Assembly: GCA_037783545.1 (NCBI GenBank)
Contig: JBBELK010000303.1
Coordinates: 682,001 to 746,000 of the forward strand
Direction of reading: 5' to 3'
DNA length: 64,000 nt
Source of the DNA: Henricia sp. BOLD:AAB3569
Taxonomy: Eukaryota > Echinodermata > Asteroidea > Spinulosida > Echinasteridae
Numbering within the stretch: position 1 is the first letter of the stretch; every line of letters starts with the position of its first letter. Position numbers and translations under genes: made by a program. This document shows, piece by piece, positions 11,701-26,700 of this stretch. The notes below the pieces were generated by a model. The model made no database searches. It was given only the letters and a program-made list of their open reading frames with translations, and was not told the DNA's origin.

Positions 11701-14700
11701 TAGTCTTGAAATCAACTACTGATGTTAGTGCATCCAACAGCACTGAATCATTTCAGTAAGTACTTTTGTCTAGATGATACTTTTTTACCTATTCGTGGTG
11801 TACCGTCTATTAATTAAAGAAAAATGTTGGTAAACTTGCCTTCAGAAATTCCAGCTACATACATGTACATGACATATGGGTCATTCTATAAATTTGGGGT
11901 CCACTTTTTCTGTCCCCGTTACATCTGACATCTTGTAAAATGTTGTATTTTGTAAATTCAGGACATACATGTATTCTTTAAATGCCTTCTATTTCAAAGA
12001 GTGATTACATAAAATACAATTCATAAAAATATGGTTTGAAGGCATTTTTAATGATACTTGTATGGCAAATAGCAGTATGTCAGGTGTAACGGGGACAGAA
12101 AAATGTCACACGTTGGACCCCAAATTTATAGAATGACCCATATACATGTACATTGTACATCAAATGCTTCAGAAAACCTTTAAAATTCATGTACGGTTTT
12201 TGTGTTAAAGGGACACACCGGCGTTGTTAGTCTATTTTGGGCTCGAATTAGACCCATACATGTACATTATTCTGAAGCGCTTTCCAGAGTAAATTAGATA
12301 TCCTGAAAAGAAGCCGTCAAATTTGGCCGTTTTTGAGCAAGTCACATGACTTTTCGGAACCAGAATCTGGTTCCGAAAAGTCACATGGTCTTGTGAGTTA
12401 GTTGAATTTCCAGCCGTAGAAACCAGCGCAAAGTGCGAGTTGCTTTTGTCGCGGTTGGTTTCTCTTCTTGTTGGAAATAATATGAACACTATGTACATGT
12501 ACATACCGTATTACACAAATCTGACAACAGATTTCATAAGAAGGGTTTCTGGGTGTTGATATGGACGAGAGATACATCTCAGATTTTCGTGTCTTCGCTT
12601 CGCGTTCGCGACGATAAATAATATCCGAACAAAACACAGCATAGGCTATAGAGGGGGCTACAGACACCAAAACATTGCGTTCGAGTTGCTTCCTCGAGAC
12701 AGCACTGACCTTAGGGATCATGCAAGGTGTGATGAGTCGGGGAAAACAAGGAATAGAGTTTAAACACGAATCGACCCATATCGAACGCCACCTTTATTTA
12801 CAAACACATGGTACATAATACATCGCGACGGCTGGTAGCGTATAGCGTAACATTTGTCTCTTTTGTTAATTTTAAACATTTCTAGTTAATTACGTGACAT
12901 TTTGATAATTTTTTTTCACAACAACCATCAAAAAATTATTGTCAAGGATGCTAGATTGCTACATTACCAGTATGTAAACAGTAAGCCGGTGTGTCCCTTT
13001 GGGTGGACGGTAAAAAAATGTGTGTGCGCACACATTCTTTTAATAACCGCCTTCAGTTAATTTCTTACAGAAAGTACATGTACCATCTTATAAATAAATT
13101 CATATGGTGTTTGCTACCATTGCTATCAACTCAAATTTTGTTTTGTCTACTCTTGAAGTAAAATTATGGGTCATTTGCAAATGATACAATTCAAGATTGT
13201 TGAAGTGAAATTTAATACTGGAGCCAGAGGTCTATTCATTATTGTTTTAGGGTATATACCGGTACTTCTTAGTTCATGACGCCATTGCGTTCTCTCCAAG
13301 ATATCCTACGTGTAGCTTCTTCTCATACCGGTATATTGGTCCACTTTTTAAAGATTAGTAGTGATTTGGACCCCATTATCAACACGCAGGTCTTAAACGT
13401 ACCGTTATAAAAGGTCCTTTTTAAAGCAAGTTTTAATTAATTTTTTTTCCCTGTGCGTCTAGGTGTGTTGGAGAAATGTATTTCAAGACAGATAAACTGA
13501 AAAACTGGAGTCCTCAGCCCCAAACTCTGGCTGGTTTTGAACGCATCCGCACAGTGGGAAAGGGTTAGTATTAGCCTTTATTAAGGCCTCACTGCTGGGC
13601 GGCGAGTCGAGCGCCAGAACGAGAGCGCCACCATGCGACGAGGACGGAACGAACAGCGTCAGCTGTGAGGCCTTTACGGACTGGGAATAATTATTTATTA
13701 ATGTATACAGCCCCTGTTACATTATTCATCCATGCGTTGTTGTGCTGCGAATGTATGTTCGTGTAAAGCGCGCGCGCGTGATTACAAACCGGCGCGCGCG
13801 AACATGATTGGCTCGCATTGTTAGCTATTCAACGCAACACGCCCACTGTGTATACGATAATGAGCATTCTGCTACATGTACCTCTCAGGTAGCAAAATTC
13901 CCAGTCCGTAAAGGCCTCACAGCTGACGCTGTTAGGTATTCGTGATATGCGCGTGACCCCGTGACGCAATCCTGAGAAAGAGAAGTCAACACGATTGTTA
14001 GCTCCATACGTTTACACGCAAAAAACTTGGAAAACCGTCTCTGTTAGATGGTGTTTTTTGAAGTATTTTGTTGGTCCAAAAAGCCAGAGATATGCCCAGT
14101 AGCTGCGTGGTTGTATGTTTTACCAGACACTATGAAAAAAAAAGAGCAGAAAGATTTTCTTTTCTATTACCAAGAGAGAGAAAAATTAGTCGCTCATTCT
14201 ATAACTTGTACGGCCGATGTTCAAACACGTGGGAACTATGCCCGCAGGGGACCGTACAATGCTGTACACAGACCGCTGTGAATGCCGTTCGTTCCGTGAC
14301 AAAACCACCCGTCGCAACAGGGCTCGACATTAACTTTTGATGTGCACCTGTCCACGGGACAGGTAGAGATAATATTTTACCTGTCCGACAAAATGTTTTA
14401 CCTGTCCGAGGACGGAGGAGGTATTGTACAGAAATGAAATAAAACTCCACAAAGAAATGCATCTGATTTGTTCTAACGTGTTTTGTTCTAAGGTTGTGTT
14501 TGAACCGGAAACACGCAGTAGCAAAAAGACGTGTATAAAAAATAAAAAACCGACACGAAACTGTCGAAAACATCACAACTCGACCTTGGCCCCATGGTCT
14601 ACTGCTACTGCGTAAGAGCAGTTAGGAACAAGGATTCTCGACCACCCTGGGGACGAGGTTGATCACAACTATGCACAAAGAATATCCGAAGAACTCATCG

Positions 14701-17700
14701 CTGGTACTTTGTCAATATGAACACACACATGCAAAAGAACTGGTCCCAGTGCTGATAGCCCTCGAACATGGTACATGTATACGATCCCCCGTTCGAGGGT
14801 CAAAAATCCGCTAAACGAAGTACATGTACATTTAGTAAACGTATGTGAAAAATGGTGATGCACACGCGGCAGAATGTGGTTTCCTTGCATGCCGATTGTG
14901 CAGCCACGCGATTGATGAACCTGAAAATGCAGGTAGGGATCGATTTACAGCCAAGAAACGAGGAAGGTGGGCTTTTATTTAGTATATTTTCACCTGTCCA
15001 TCGGACAGGCACGGCAGTGTTTTTACCTGTCCGACTGGCATGTTTTGGAAATTTTACCTGTCCCGGACAGTCGGACAACCGTTAATGTCGAGCCCTGCGC
15101 AATGCACCAGTATTTACTTCAAAAGAGCTTCATTGTGAGCCACAATTTCATCGTTTTTTCACAAAACAGGTAATAGTAGATTGTTGTCATATTACATGAA
15201 GTGTTTTTCACGTTTGTATTTTGAATTACAATTACAAGGCATGATAAACATTCACTTCGTGTATTTTCCATTCAATACTGCACAGACCGTTTTGTATGTT
15301 TCTCAGGATGACGTCAAAACCCTGTTGATAAACAAGCCAAGTGACCTCGAGCGTTTCATAATTTCGGGTGAAGAGGGTCGGAACTGCTTTACGTTTTAAG
15401 CAAAAGTCTGTTGATTTTTTGTGAAAAACAAGTTGTGATGGTGTTGTAGACACATACACCTCCATGATAAACAGAAAAACAAAAAAAATGTGGAAGGGGG
15501 GATTCTAGCTGTTTAAATATTACATAATAGCTTTATTATGCATGACTGCAGAAATCTTTTGTGTGCTGAAAATTCCCACTCCGCTTAAAATCATAGGGCC
15601 TTGATGTTCTATTTTGCTGCATATTATTTCACAATTCTTAGTCATCTCAATTAGTCAGCACAATTCTTAGTCATCTCAAAAAGAAAGTTTAGAATGAGAC
15701 TAAAATGAGGATAGGAGCAAAAAAGGTTGGGTACATCTGACTGGCGCACTACCGTACGTGCAATGGTATTCGCTGGCAGAGCCGCGACATTACACTGCGG
15801 GCGCAGGACCGTAACTATGGTTATTGGTTCACGCTCACGTTTTACATCCATTGTGTTTGCACACACTGTATTTTTCTACTATTATTTTAGAAGAAAATAT
15901 TACAAAATAAGGACAATAATGACTTGAAATGGTTTGCTCATGCTGTACCTACTCTCACAGCGATACACTATCCTGCCTCCTTATTTTGCGATGGTTGTAA
16001 CAGAAAAATCCAACAGAAAATGTTCCCCTTGTGACTTCTATGCAAAACGAATGGAGAAACGTGTTGCCATGCAAGTATAGCGTGAACCGTTGTCAAAGAA
16101 GTGAACACTTCCACTTGGAAATTGACGTCACACTCTGCCAGCAAACAGATGCACATAAATACTTCATGCACTATGAACTGCATGTACATGTATACATACA
16201 TTGTAGTTGTACAATATCAGTGAAGGTAGACAACCAATTAGAGACCAAGTCGATTTTAATTCAAACTTATTGAAAAAAACTGTCTCAGTAAATTGACGGG
16301 TTGTACATAAATGTTATTGTTTTATTTAACAGGAGCATACGGAGCTGCTGTGTTGTACAGGAAGAAAGATGATGATTCCTTGGTAATTTTAAAGGAGATA
16401 AATATGCTTGACTTGTCGGCTTCTGAACGTCAAATGGCTCTGAATGAGGTACGTTGTACATGTACATGCTGGTTCTATAGTGCTTTATCATCAAAAATCT
16501 ACTGTCAAAGCACTACATGTACATGTATGTCATCACCATAAGAACTACATATATCTCACTTCTTCTAGGCAACTGTATGGGTGAAGTGCACGACCTATCG
16601 GCTATCAATGAGGCAATCGAGATTATGTATCTTGGCAAGGGACACAGATAATTGGGCTGGAATTCACAACCTCCAAATTATGATTTGCCTCGATTCGTCC
16701 AGGCAGCTGATGTGGCTTGAAAAGTGTCCAAGACGTTACCACTTCTTAAGAAGGCCTCATTGGATGTAATAACGCGTGGGTGGAAATGTGTCTGACAGCA
16801 GAAGGTTTTGTCTAGCGTTGGGACTAGTCGGATTTGGTTTTATTATAAATGTTGAAAAAAACAAAAAAAATGATCATCCATTTTCAAGTAGAAATAAAAT
16901 TGATGACGAAGCTGTGAATGCAATTTACGAGAGCAGAATTGATAAAAACAAAATATACTTTGTATTACCTACATGTACATGTATTTCATCCACGCTGCTC
17001 TAACCGCAAAAATTCTCTGTGCTTGTCGAACCTGACCTCCATTGAAGAACAAGACGAAAGAGATTAGGCCTGCTTCTGTTTTCTGATTTTGGTTCCTAGA
17101 TGCTGGATTAGTCTATGTGCGTCATCCCAGCGATTGGTGCACTAGCAAACATTTACCGTCGGACTAGGCCTACAGCTACTTGATGCTTTGGGCTCGCACG
17201 CACGAGATAACAAGAATTGCAAAGTTGGAGGATCAAATATTTGAATATTCAGTTTTTCAGAATTTGAATATTCGGAATTTGAGATCTCCGGTTTCTCCCA
17301 ACACTGGTTTTAACACTTGATGCTTGACATACATACATATGTACATATATGTGTGACCAGGCTTTAAAGGTAGAATACATGATTGGTATCATGAGGAATC
17401 AGAAATGTTCACAGAATGACCCATAACTTACACAATATAAACACGATGACGGGAGAAAACCTTCCCTGAAATGGTTTTGTCTGAAGTGCTATAGTCTTTG
17501 AGGAATGAGCAAAACAATTGTTTTCATCTCGCGAGACGTAAATTTATTTCGCCCCAAAACCACCTCGCCCTGGACCAATTCCCCCCGAGGCACTTCACCC
17601 AAAGACCATTTCACCCCCAAACCACTTTGCCCAAACACTACCTTGGCCAAATGCCACTTCATCCCAAAACAAATTTGTGTTCAGGGCGAAGTGGTTTTGG

Positions 17701-20700
17701 GGCAAAGTGACTGTAAACCATTTTTTGACTGTTTTCTGAAAAGTACGGAGCTGATTTTTGCTCAGGTTGGTTTTAATCATGTATACCTTCAGTATGTGTC
17801 ATGAGTGTTTGTTCACCCTTTCTAGATACGTGTGCTGAGCATTTTTGACCATCCAAACATCATCAGCTACTACGATAGCTTTGAAGAGGATGGAACTCTA
17901 ATGATAGAAATGGAATATGCTGACGGAGGGTGAGTGAAAGATATGCTCTTAAAATAAAAATTAAAAACCAAACAATCCAACTCCAGAAGCATGTCTGTTT
18001 GAGCCTTTTTTTAGCCAATGTGTCTCTAAAGAGAACTACATGTATTCGCACAGGTCTTGACATAAACCAAGGCCACCGAGGCCAATAGTCTCGTGCCCTG
18101 CTGAGTTGGCGCTGATACTTCTTTAAGATATACACTTTCTGGGGCCAACTTGTCCAGCATGCCATTTTTGTATGCACTGCTGGAAAAAAAGCGTCAATAT
18201 GTCAAGCAGACGACACTACAAAGTTGGCCATTTTGATTTGTAATGTGTGTGCCGTTTTCCCGACGGCTGTTGTATTCGGTACTGTTAACAAACATGGTAC
18301 AGCCGTTGATAAATTAATTATAAGCAGTTGCGACTCGTCTTGTAAAAGATGCGTTTAAAAAAAATTGATTACATGTATAGCACACGTCTTAGCCAAGATT
18401 GATCTTAGAGCTCGAACTCTTCTTAAAGATAGTATACATGATTGGTAAACTGTTACAAATAGTTTTATCCCTCTGTGTGATTGAAGATATGCATGATTAA
18501 AACCAACCTGAGCAAAAACCAGCTCCGTACTTTGTCTAACTTTTGAGAAAACCGTCAAAAAAGGGTTCGCAGTCATTTCGCCCTGAACCATTTCGCCCTG
18601 AACCACGGCCTGTGCACGAAGTGGTTTTGGGGCAAAGTAGCATTTGGGCGATGTAGTGTTTGAACGAAGTGATTTGGGGCGAAATGGCACTCGAGCAAAG
18701 TGGTTTGGGGGCGAAATGGCACTTGGGCGAAACGGTTTTGGGGCGAATTGTTTTACTCATTTCTCAAAGACTATAGCACTTCAGACAAAACTATTTCAGG
18801 GGAAGTTTTCTAAGGTCATCATGGTTATATTGTGTATGTTAGGCGTAAATCTGTGAACATTTCTGATTTTCGAGATACCAATCATGTATACTGCCTTTAA
18901 ATCCTAGGATCGATCCTAAGATAAGAAGAGTTTTGGGAAAAAAACCCCTGCCCTTAGTGTATTTCATACACAACTGTATGTTCAGAAATACTGTATTCCT
19001 TCTTCAGCAAGAACTGCCATGCATGCCAAGTATATACCGGTACATGTAGTTGAGAGCACGTATTCATTCTCTTTTCAGAACGTTGCAACAGTATCTAAAT
19101 AGCTTGCAAGGCAAGCGAGAATTGGAAGAAAGGGAAATTCTCATCATGTTTCTGCAAATGGTGGCTGGTATAAAGCACATTCATGACCACAATATTTTAC
19201 ACAGGTAATTAAGCCAAAGCATTACTCCAGATTTCGACATGCTCAATCTGCCAAGTGTGAAGGTCTGGCAAGGGTGAGTCGGGAAAAAATAAAAAAATAA
19301 ATAAAATACATGTAGATCGTTTCTCTTTGACTATGCAGTCATGTTGATATGGTATACTGAGTATGTCTGGTGAATGAATCATTGATTTCTGGTGTTGCCT
19401 AACAAATAATTTATAGATACTGGGTTCTAAAATAGCTACTGTACCAACATATTTTGTGCATTTATTAAGAAAAGTGACATTGTCAACCATTACATCATTT
19501 CTGCAGCCGATTTCACAAAAGAGTGCGCAGCGTTCGCAACTTTTGAAAAATGGCGCAAGCCACATACCTTGCGTGTTATCATCGCTAATTTGTTGCGCAA
19601 CTTACACAATAAAACGTTGCGCAAGTGGGCTTTCGCAACTGCGTAAGTTTCGTGAAATCGGCTGCAGGTCTGTTACACTCCAGCTTGTGCAAAGCAGTAT
19701 GCTTTCACACTCCACAATGCAAGTAGGACTACATGTATATATGTACATAGAGGAAGATTCCATGATGGCAAGACCACAGTTTACTGAATTGCAGAGTTTC
19801 AAGACAAAACATTGTTTTGGTAGTTATTTCAGAACCCAGGAAAGAATTGTGTATCTTTGCAATACCATAAACTAATTATTTATTCACCGGACAGGTTTAG
19901 CCATTTGATGTTCATTCTGTGTTTTGACAATCCTCCGGTGTGCGTGGATTTCTACATGTAGTTAAATTTGGAGTATGCTCAGAAAATTAGAGAACAAGGA
20001 AACACATCTATTTTCATGCTTTTTTAAGGAGTGTGACCAGATAACATTTTGAGTCTCCCATTTTTTCCATCATACCACATGATTGTTATATTTTTCTCAT
20101 TACCATTCTGAAAGTTTGCGCCCTAATCCGTATTTTTCTAGGAATATGGTCAAAAATTCACCAATGTTTTGTAAACTAATTTATCTGGTTACATAAAGCA
20201 ATGCAGTGATTACTCTAATCTTTTTGCTTCAACATCCAAATTAAAGATTACCAATTTCCTGTTTTCTCCCCATAGATAGTATTTTGGAGAGGTACATGTA
20301 CATGTATTTCATACGATTGCTAGGTTACAACATTATCCATTTTCTGGAAAAATCTGAACACGCTCCCTTAACAACTACATTGTACGAACATAATTCTTTG
20401 CACGTACCGTTTGCTTGATTTGAGAATATAATGTTTAGCATTATCAGCTGTGGCCTCCAAATCCATATGTTCCTGAAAATGCAGCAGAAGCTAATAGACT
20501 GATCCAGTAAGCTCCGCCCATTTAGAAATTGCCTAGCAACATGCCACACATGTGAGGCACGTGCAGTAGAGTCGCGTGGCCGCGCCGTAGGTCAGCGTCC
20601 GCACCCTGGTCATCAGCACGTATTGAAACACGCACACGCACACAGAAACTGCACGCTCGAAAGCAAAATGTGCACTTAAGTATCCGGTCGTGTGCGTGCA

Positions 20701-23700
20701 CGTATTACACGCCTGCATTACGCGTAACGCGCGCGAATGAACAAAAACATCTCGACACACATCTAGAACGCAGTGAATGCACAACATAGCAAAACGACAA
20801 GCTTATTTTGGTGAGTTTTTCCCGTTTGAAGGGATTGAAAGTAGGTTAGGATAGTCTTATACAATCTGTTTTAAACCGGCTAGGGTCCTCTGAGCTGATA
20901 AAAATGATGTTTATGGTGTTTTTGCGTCACTCGTGCTGCATTTCGCCGTAGCTCTGTGCACAAAATTTGAGGACTCAGGTAACCAAAATGGAGATCCACA
21001 TTTTGGTTACCTCAACCTGAGGCTGTGATTGGTCAGTTCCAAAATGGGCGGAGCTTACTGGACCGGTCTATTGTGTGCATGTATATTATTACAATGTACC
21101 TTTTGACAATCACAATCATATTTTTTGTTCACAAACAGAGACATGAAAACTGCAAATGTATTCCTGACAAAGGAGGGCACAGTTAAAATAGGGGACTTTG
21201 GCATCTCAAAAATCATGTCTTCAAAAAATCGTGGAGCTAATACAGTTCTCGGAACTCCGTATTACATTTCACCGGAGATAGTGAGTATTATTAGCTCATT
21301 TTGTCCCGTACATCATGTACATTTCTGTAACATTCAAGATCTTAGGTCCCAGTTCACTTCAAATGTCTTAATTTTATCTTTAAATTATCAAGCTAAACCG
21401 AGCAAATAACTTTTTAACCAAGGAGTAAGAAAAATAGTCCTACAACATACATTTGTGAAAACCTCGTGCACAAATTTTCCTATTACGCATGTAACAAAGA
21501 CGGAAAAAAATGTCACAACATTGTCTGTCCACGTTACCTACGTAATAGGAAAATTTGTACACTTGCTTTTCAAAAATGTATGTTGTGGCAGCAATTTCTT
21601 ACCTTTTTAGGCAAAAGTTATCTCCCGAGAACAAAACAAGGACATTTCTTTAATTCTGAGATAAACTAAAGACATCTGAAAGGAATTATTGACCTCTTTT
21701 TCAAATGTACCCCATTACTGTGGACAGACCCACATGTATGTTGCAAAATACCAATTTTGTATGTCGCTGTACTGTTTTTTTTTACTCTATCTTGTAAAGT
21801 TTCTGTGTCAGCTAATTTCTGTAGACCATTTGTAAAACTAGTATTACTAGTAAATGTATACAATTCCTTTGGAATTTTTCTTTTACTCCAATCTCGACCC
21901 GGATAGTGGCTCTATGGTGAATGTTAAGAAATCATGAAGAATCTGTTACTTGGCTTAAATGCGCAGATGAATTTGCAACTGATTGCCTTAAATTTTGGGT
22001 AGATTTTTTTCTTCATGCAATAATTCTCATCTCCTGCAGCAGAGCATAATGGACCTGAAAAATAATGACGTCGCGGTTTGTTTACATACACTGTATGAGC
22101 TTTCCTATGCTGCTATGTCGTCTGGTACCCTGACTGAGGCTCCTCCATAGATCTAATGCATCGGCGACCCAATCCGTAGTCAATAACAGCCATGGCAGTT
22201 GCATGCATTCATTTTGAGCAGCGCCCTCACGCGGCGAACACTGATTCGCTGCATTAGGGCGCTGCTCAGCGCACCCGGACAACATTTTTAGCAGTGGAGA
22301 ACACTGATCATAGATTAAATTCGTCTTACAATAAGAATTTGTGTCATAACAAATATCTTTAGACACAAAATTTAGGACACCTAAATTCAGTTATGACACA
22401 TAATGTGTTTCATCGGACCTAAATATGAGAGTTATATTGCAATCCATCCCTGTATCTTTGTGGTTTTTCAGTGTGAAGGAAAGCCGTACAATGAAAAGTC
22501 TGACATCTGGGCTCTTGGTTGTATCCTCTACGAAATGGCTTGTTTGCAGAAAACATTTGAGGGAACTAATTTGCCAGCATTGGTGAACAAGATTATGAAG
22601 GTATGTTAAAGACCGATTACATGACGGGAAACTTTTTAAAACAGGAACAGCATTTCATAACTAAAGAATAATGTCGATAAACTGCCTTGTATAAGTTTCA
22701 GCCACATACGGTAAATGCAGTAATACTTTAGAAAACCTGAAAAATCCAATGCATGTTTTTTGTTTTGAAAGAATAGTAAAAAATTAATAAATACATTTAA
22801 AGAAACATCACTTTCAGTTTTCAATTTCTCCCACAAAGGTACCATTTTACACGGGAACTAAATGTGGTGTTTGTTACCTTTGCAGTCAACACTTCAGTCG
22901 GGTTTTCTTGTCAACTCGTGAAGTAAAGTTTTAGGTAACTGCAAATGATATATATTTGGGCTTTAAAATAAGCAGATGCTCTCACAGGCCACGATCAGGT
23001 ACAATCGTTTGCAGTGACCAAAAATGTTACTTCATGAGTTGGTAAGAAAAACCGTACTAAAAGTGTTGATAGCAACACATGACTTTTTTCCGTGTAAAAT
23101 AGTATCTTTGTGGAAGAATTTGCCGAATAAAGGTGCTTTCAAAAACAAAAAAATTTAACACTAAAACCATTCATGGCCTTTTAAGGCGAAATGTCTGCAA
23201 GGCATGTAATTATTTTTAGTTATGTAATGCTGTTCCTGTTTTAATCTGTCTTTAGTACCTTAGGTTTTTTGTTGACCAGTTATTCTCTTAGGGGTTACAT
23301 TCAAATGTAATATTAGGCAAAAAAAAAGTATTCTGTGTCTGGTTTAACCGAAGTTGCGGAATTGATGCGGCGACGGGGTTTTGTTTTTCCCCCTCCATTG
23401 CACATAGATTCGTACACAGTAAGGCCTACATGTACAGTAAACTTGCAGAGCCGTCACAACACTGAGGCTGCGTTCGGGCGTGTACTCGTGTTAACACGAG
23501 TTATACTCCTGCGCGCGTGAACGGCAAGAATAATGACACTCGGGTCAGTGAGAGTATGCTTTCACTACTCCCCAACAAATGGGGAGTGTGCTCGTACTCC
23601 TATCAAGTGTCATGTGATTTGTACGAAGATGGTGGAATATGGGTGGGATATTTGGTAAATTTGCTCAACGTGTCAACTCAATAACTGAAACAATAACTCA

Positions 23701-26700
23701 CTAAGGTTTGTTTTAGACGGCATCAAAGGTTCTCACGACTTACGGCCTGTATTTCCTCAGTTTCTTGTGAGCAATGAAACGGCATTTTTTGTGCAGTGAT
23801 GGCAAGAGACGTCCATCTTCACTGATTGCCATTCGCGCACGCGGACTGCAGATTTGCCGTTCGCGTGATGTGACCCGAGTGCAATGCGCACGCATTACTC
23901 CCGAGTAACGAGAACTGCACACCCGAACGCAGCCTGAATGTTATGAGAGTTTTCACTCTACAAACAATGGACACGGAAATGAGTGGCATATTTCAGTATT
24001 CAGCTCAGCTCAGACTCGCTCTACATGTAATTCACAATCGTAATTCCCTGTTGTGTCGCGTGAGAACTAGCCGCCATTGTTGCAGCTGATTAAACAACCT
24101 CATACTCACTATCATTCGTTCTCATTTGATATCAGCATCGTCCGAATCTATTGCTCTGAGTAGGAGGTCAAGCGGCCTGAGAAAATACGTAGACTTGTTT
24201 CCATTTCCTATGTAGTCTACAGGATTGACGATCAGTCTAGAAAATGTGAGGCGCTGCGGCAATAGAGGGCGCTGTTTTAGCTGCTGCAGAAAATAAAAAA
24301 GATTGACGCGCATGCCTGAAATCGACGCGAGCGCTGACCAGAGGCAGGATTTTTTGTTGGCCTTGCATTCAAATGTAATTTTGCAATTGCAGGGTATGTT
24401 TACTCCCGTGAAAGGAAACTACAGCATGGAATTCAAAATTCTCGTACAAGATCTACTTCAGAGAGAACCAGAATATCGGCCATCAGCAAGTGAATTGGTA
24501 CTCGCAAGGTTACCTTCCCTAATGATGCCGTTTGAAGAATCTACAACAACCGAGGATGAACAACAACCAACAGAAAATAATGCCAATACACGCCAGAAAG
24601 TCAGGTTTGTTTCAAGTCATTAATCATTTTTTTAATGGGTTTAATGAACTTCAAATTGCAGCCCGTAGGCTGAATTGCATAAAGCTTTAAGTACCGTATC
24701 TTCCACCCAAACATCAAGATACATACATGTAGGTGATACATGGCCAGAGACACCGGATAATCTCCTCACAGGAGAAATACGTATACATGTAGTTGATCAA
24801 AATACAGTGTATGAGGTCTGACTGTGGAACATATTGTTTTATAATAATCTTTTTATTTGAACAGTTTTGTTTAATACTTTAACAGTCAGTTTCCAGTTGC
24901 CCTTTAATGAATAATTAGAGATAATGATATGCAACTTTTCTGTAAGTAATTTTTAGTCAGTAATAGGGTGACCCACATTCCTTCAGTGGTACATAAAGCA
25001 CATACTCTGCATTCCTGAGTTAGGGGGCTTCTTTGTGTTTAGGCACAGGATGGGTGCCTGGGTGTGAATGGCATGCATGGGTGTGCACAGGTGTTTGGGC
25101 AGTTGGGTGTACATGAACCCATTGTGAATGGGTGTGCAGCACTGGGTGTGTAGTGATGTGTGTGTAATTGGGGTGTGGCTGGACACACTCTGTTCTGAGA
25201 GTTCACCAGAGGCACTTGTTATCAACACTACTGCTGCTGTTGCCTTGTGCAAGCTATAGCATCAGAGTATTTAGACTCTGTCTGCGAAACACAACCTTGT
25301 TAGCCAAGGCTTTGCTAGGCGTATCCTCCAGCATTTTACATCTTTGTTGGCCAGTGGTAGTTTGTTGGGGCATTCAGGCTCCTATGGCGGTGCGCTGGTG
25401 AGCTGGATCGGATGATGCTCATTTTTCTAAATCCCGGCTATTGTTCTCTGCATTGTGTATGCATTGGTTAGAGCGCTCTCTGGATATAAAGCTCAAATTA
25501 TTTCGGTCCCATGAAGAACGCTATAACGAGAGTTTACTGTAAATCAATTCTTTGCTGAGCAAATTTTTGTGCTAATAAGCAGCGCCATGAAATTGGCCCC
25601 CTGTATTTCATTATTTTACTTTTCTGCTATGCTGGGCATTTCCGCCAGTAAAAGGAAATACATTGGTTATTTTGTCCATCCATTTTTTTTTTTTCTTTAT
25701 ACTTCTTTCAGATCTGTTCTCTATCACTTTAACATTTGCAACTTCGATGTGATTCCAGTGGAACTTCCTGCCAAAATCAAGGTCAGACAGGTAAGTTGCT
25801 TACTGAGAAGTTTGGAGAGTATCTTTTTACACATATTCTGTGTTTAAACTTTCATTGAATTAATGAAAATGTACATCGTGTAAATTTAGTTTTACTGTGT
25901 TAACCTTCGGAGATGCACTGCCGCCCCAAAAAATTGCATGGAGGCTCCAAGGGGAGACTCCGGAAGGCACTTAGTATACCGCGTAAATAACATTGGCAGG
26001 ACAGTCATTTCTCTAATGGCCTAAATAGGTGAATGGAGGTCCCCTCAAGACAATGTTTACTGGGCCGGCAGTAGGATGATTGATATCTGCTTTTATGCAC
26101 GCCGGCAAAAGGGCCTTACTCAAAGAACATACAGTATAAAGAACATATGTTTGTACACAAATCAATAAGCCTGGGCTTGAGGCCATGATTTCCCAGGGTG
26201 GCGGACCGGTTAAGTAAACTCAACATTTAAGGTGACTACATCAGTTGAGGATTACTTGAAGTTTGAGAGGTATTTTTAGTAAATAAAAACAATAGCAAAA
26301 TGTGCCTTCCGGAAGCTCCGAGGGTTAAAGTGCATGCACTACATGTTAAAAAGTCCTACTTTTGATCCTAAATAATGCTGTTGTTTACCAATGAAATTTA
26401 AACAGCTAGAATCCCCCTTCCACATTTTTTTAGTTTTTCTGTTTATCATGGAGGTGTATGTGTCTACAACACCACAACTTGTTTTTCACAAAAAATCGAC
26501 AGACTTTTGCTTAAAACGTAAAGCAGTTCCGACCCTCTTCACCCAAATTCTGAAACGCTCGAGGTCACTCGGCTTGTTTATCAACAGGGTTTTGACGTCA
26601 TCCTGAGAAACATACAAAACGGTCTGTGCAGTATTGAATGGAAAATACACGAAGTGAATGTATATCATGCCTATTTTGTCCTTGTAATTCAAAATACAAA

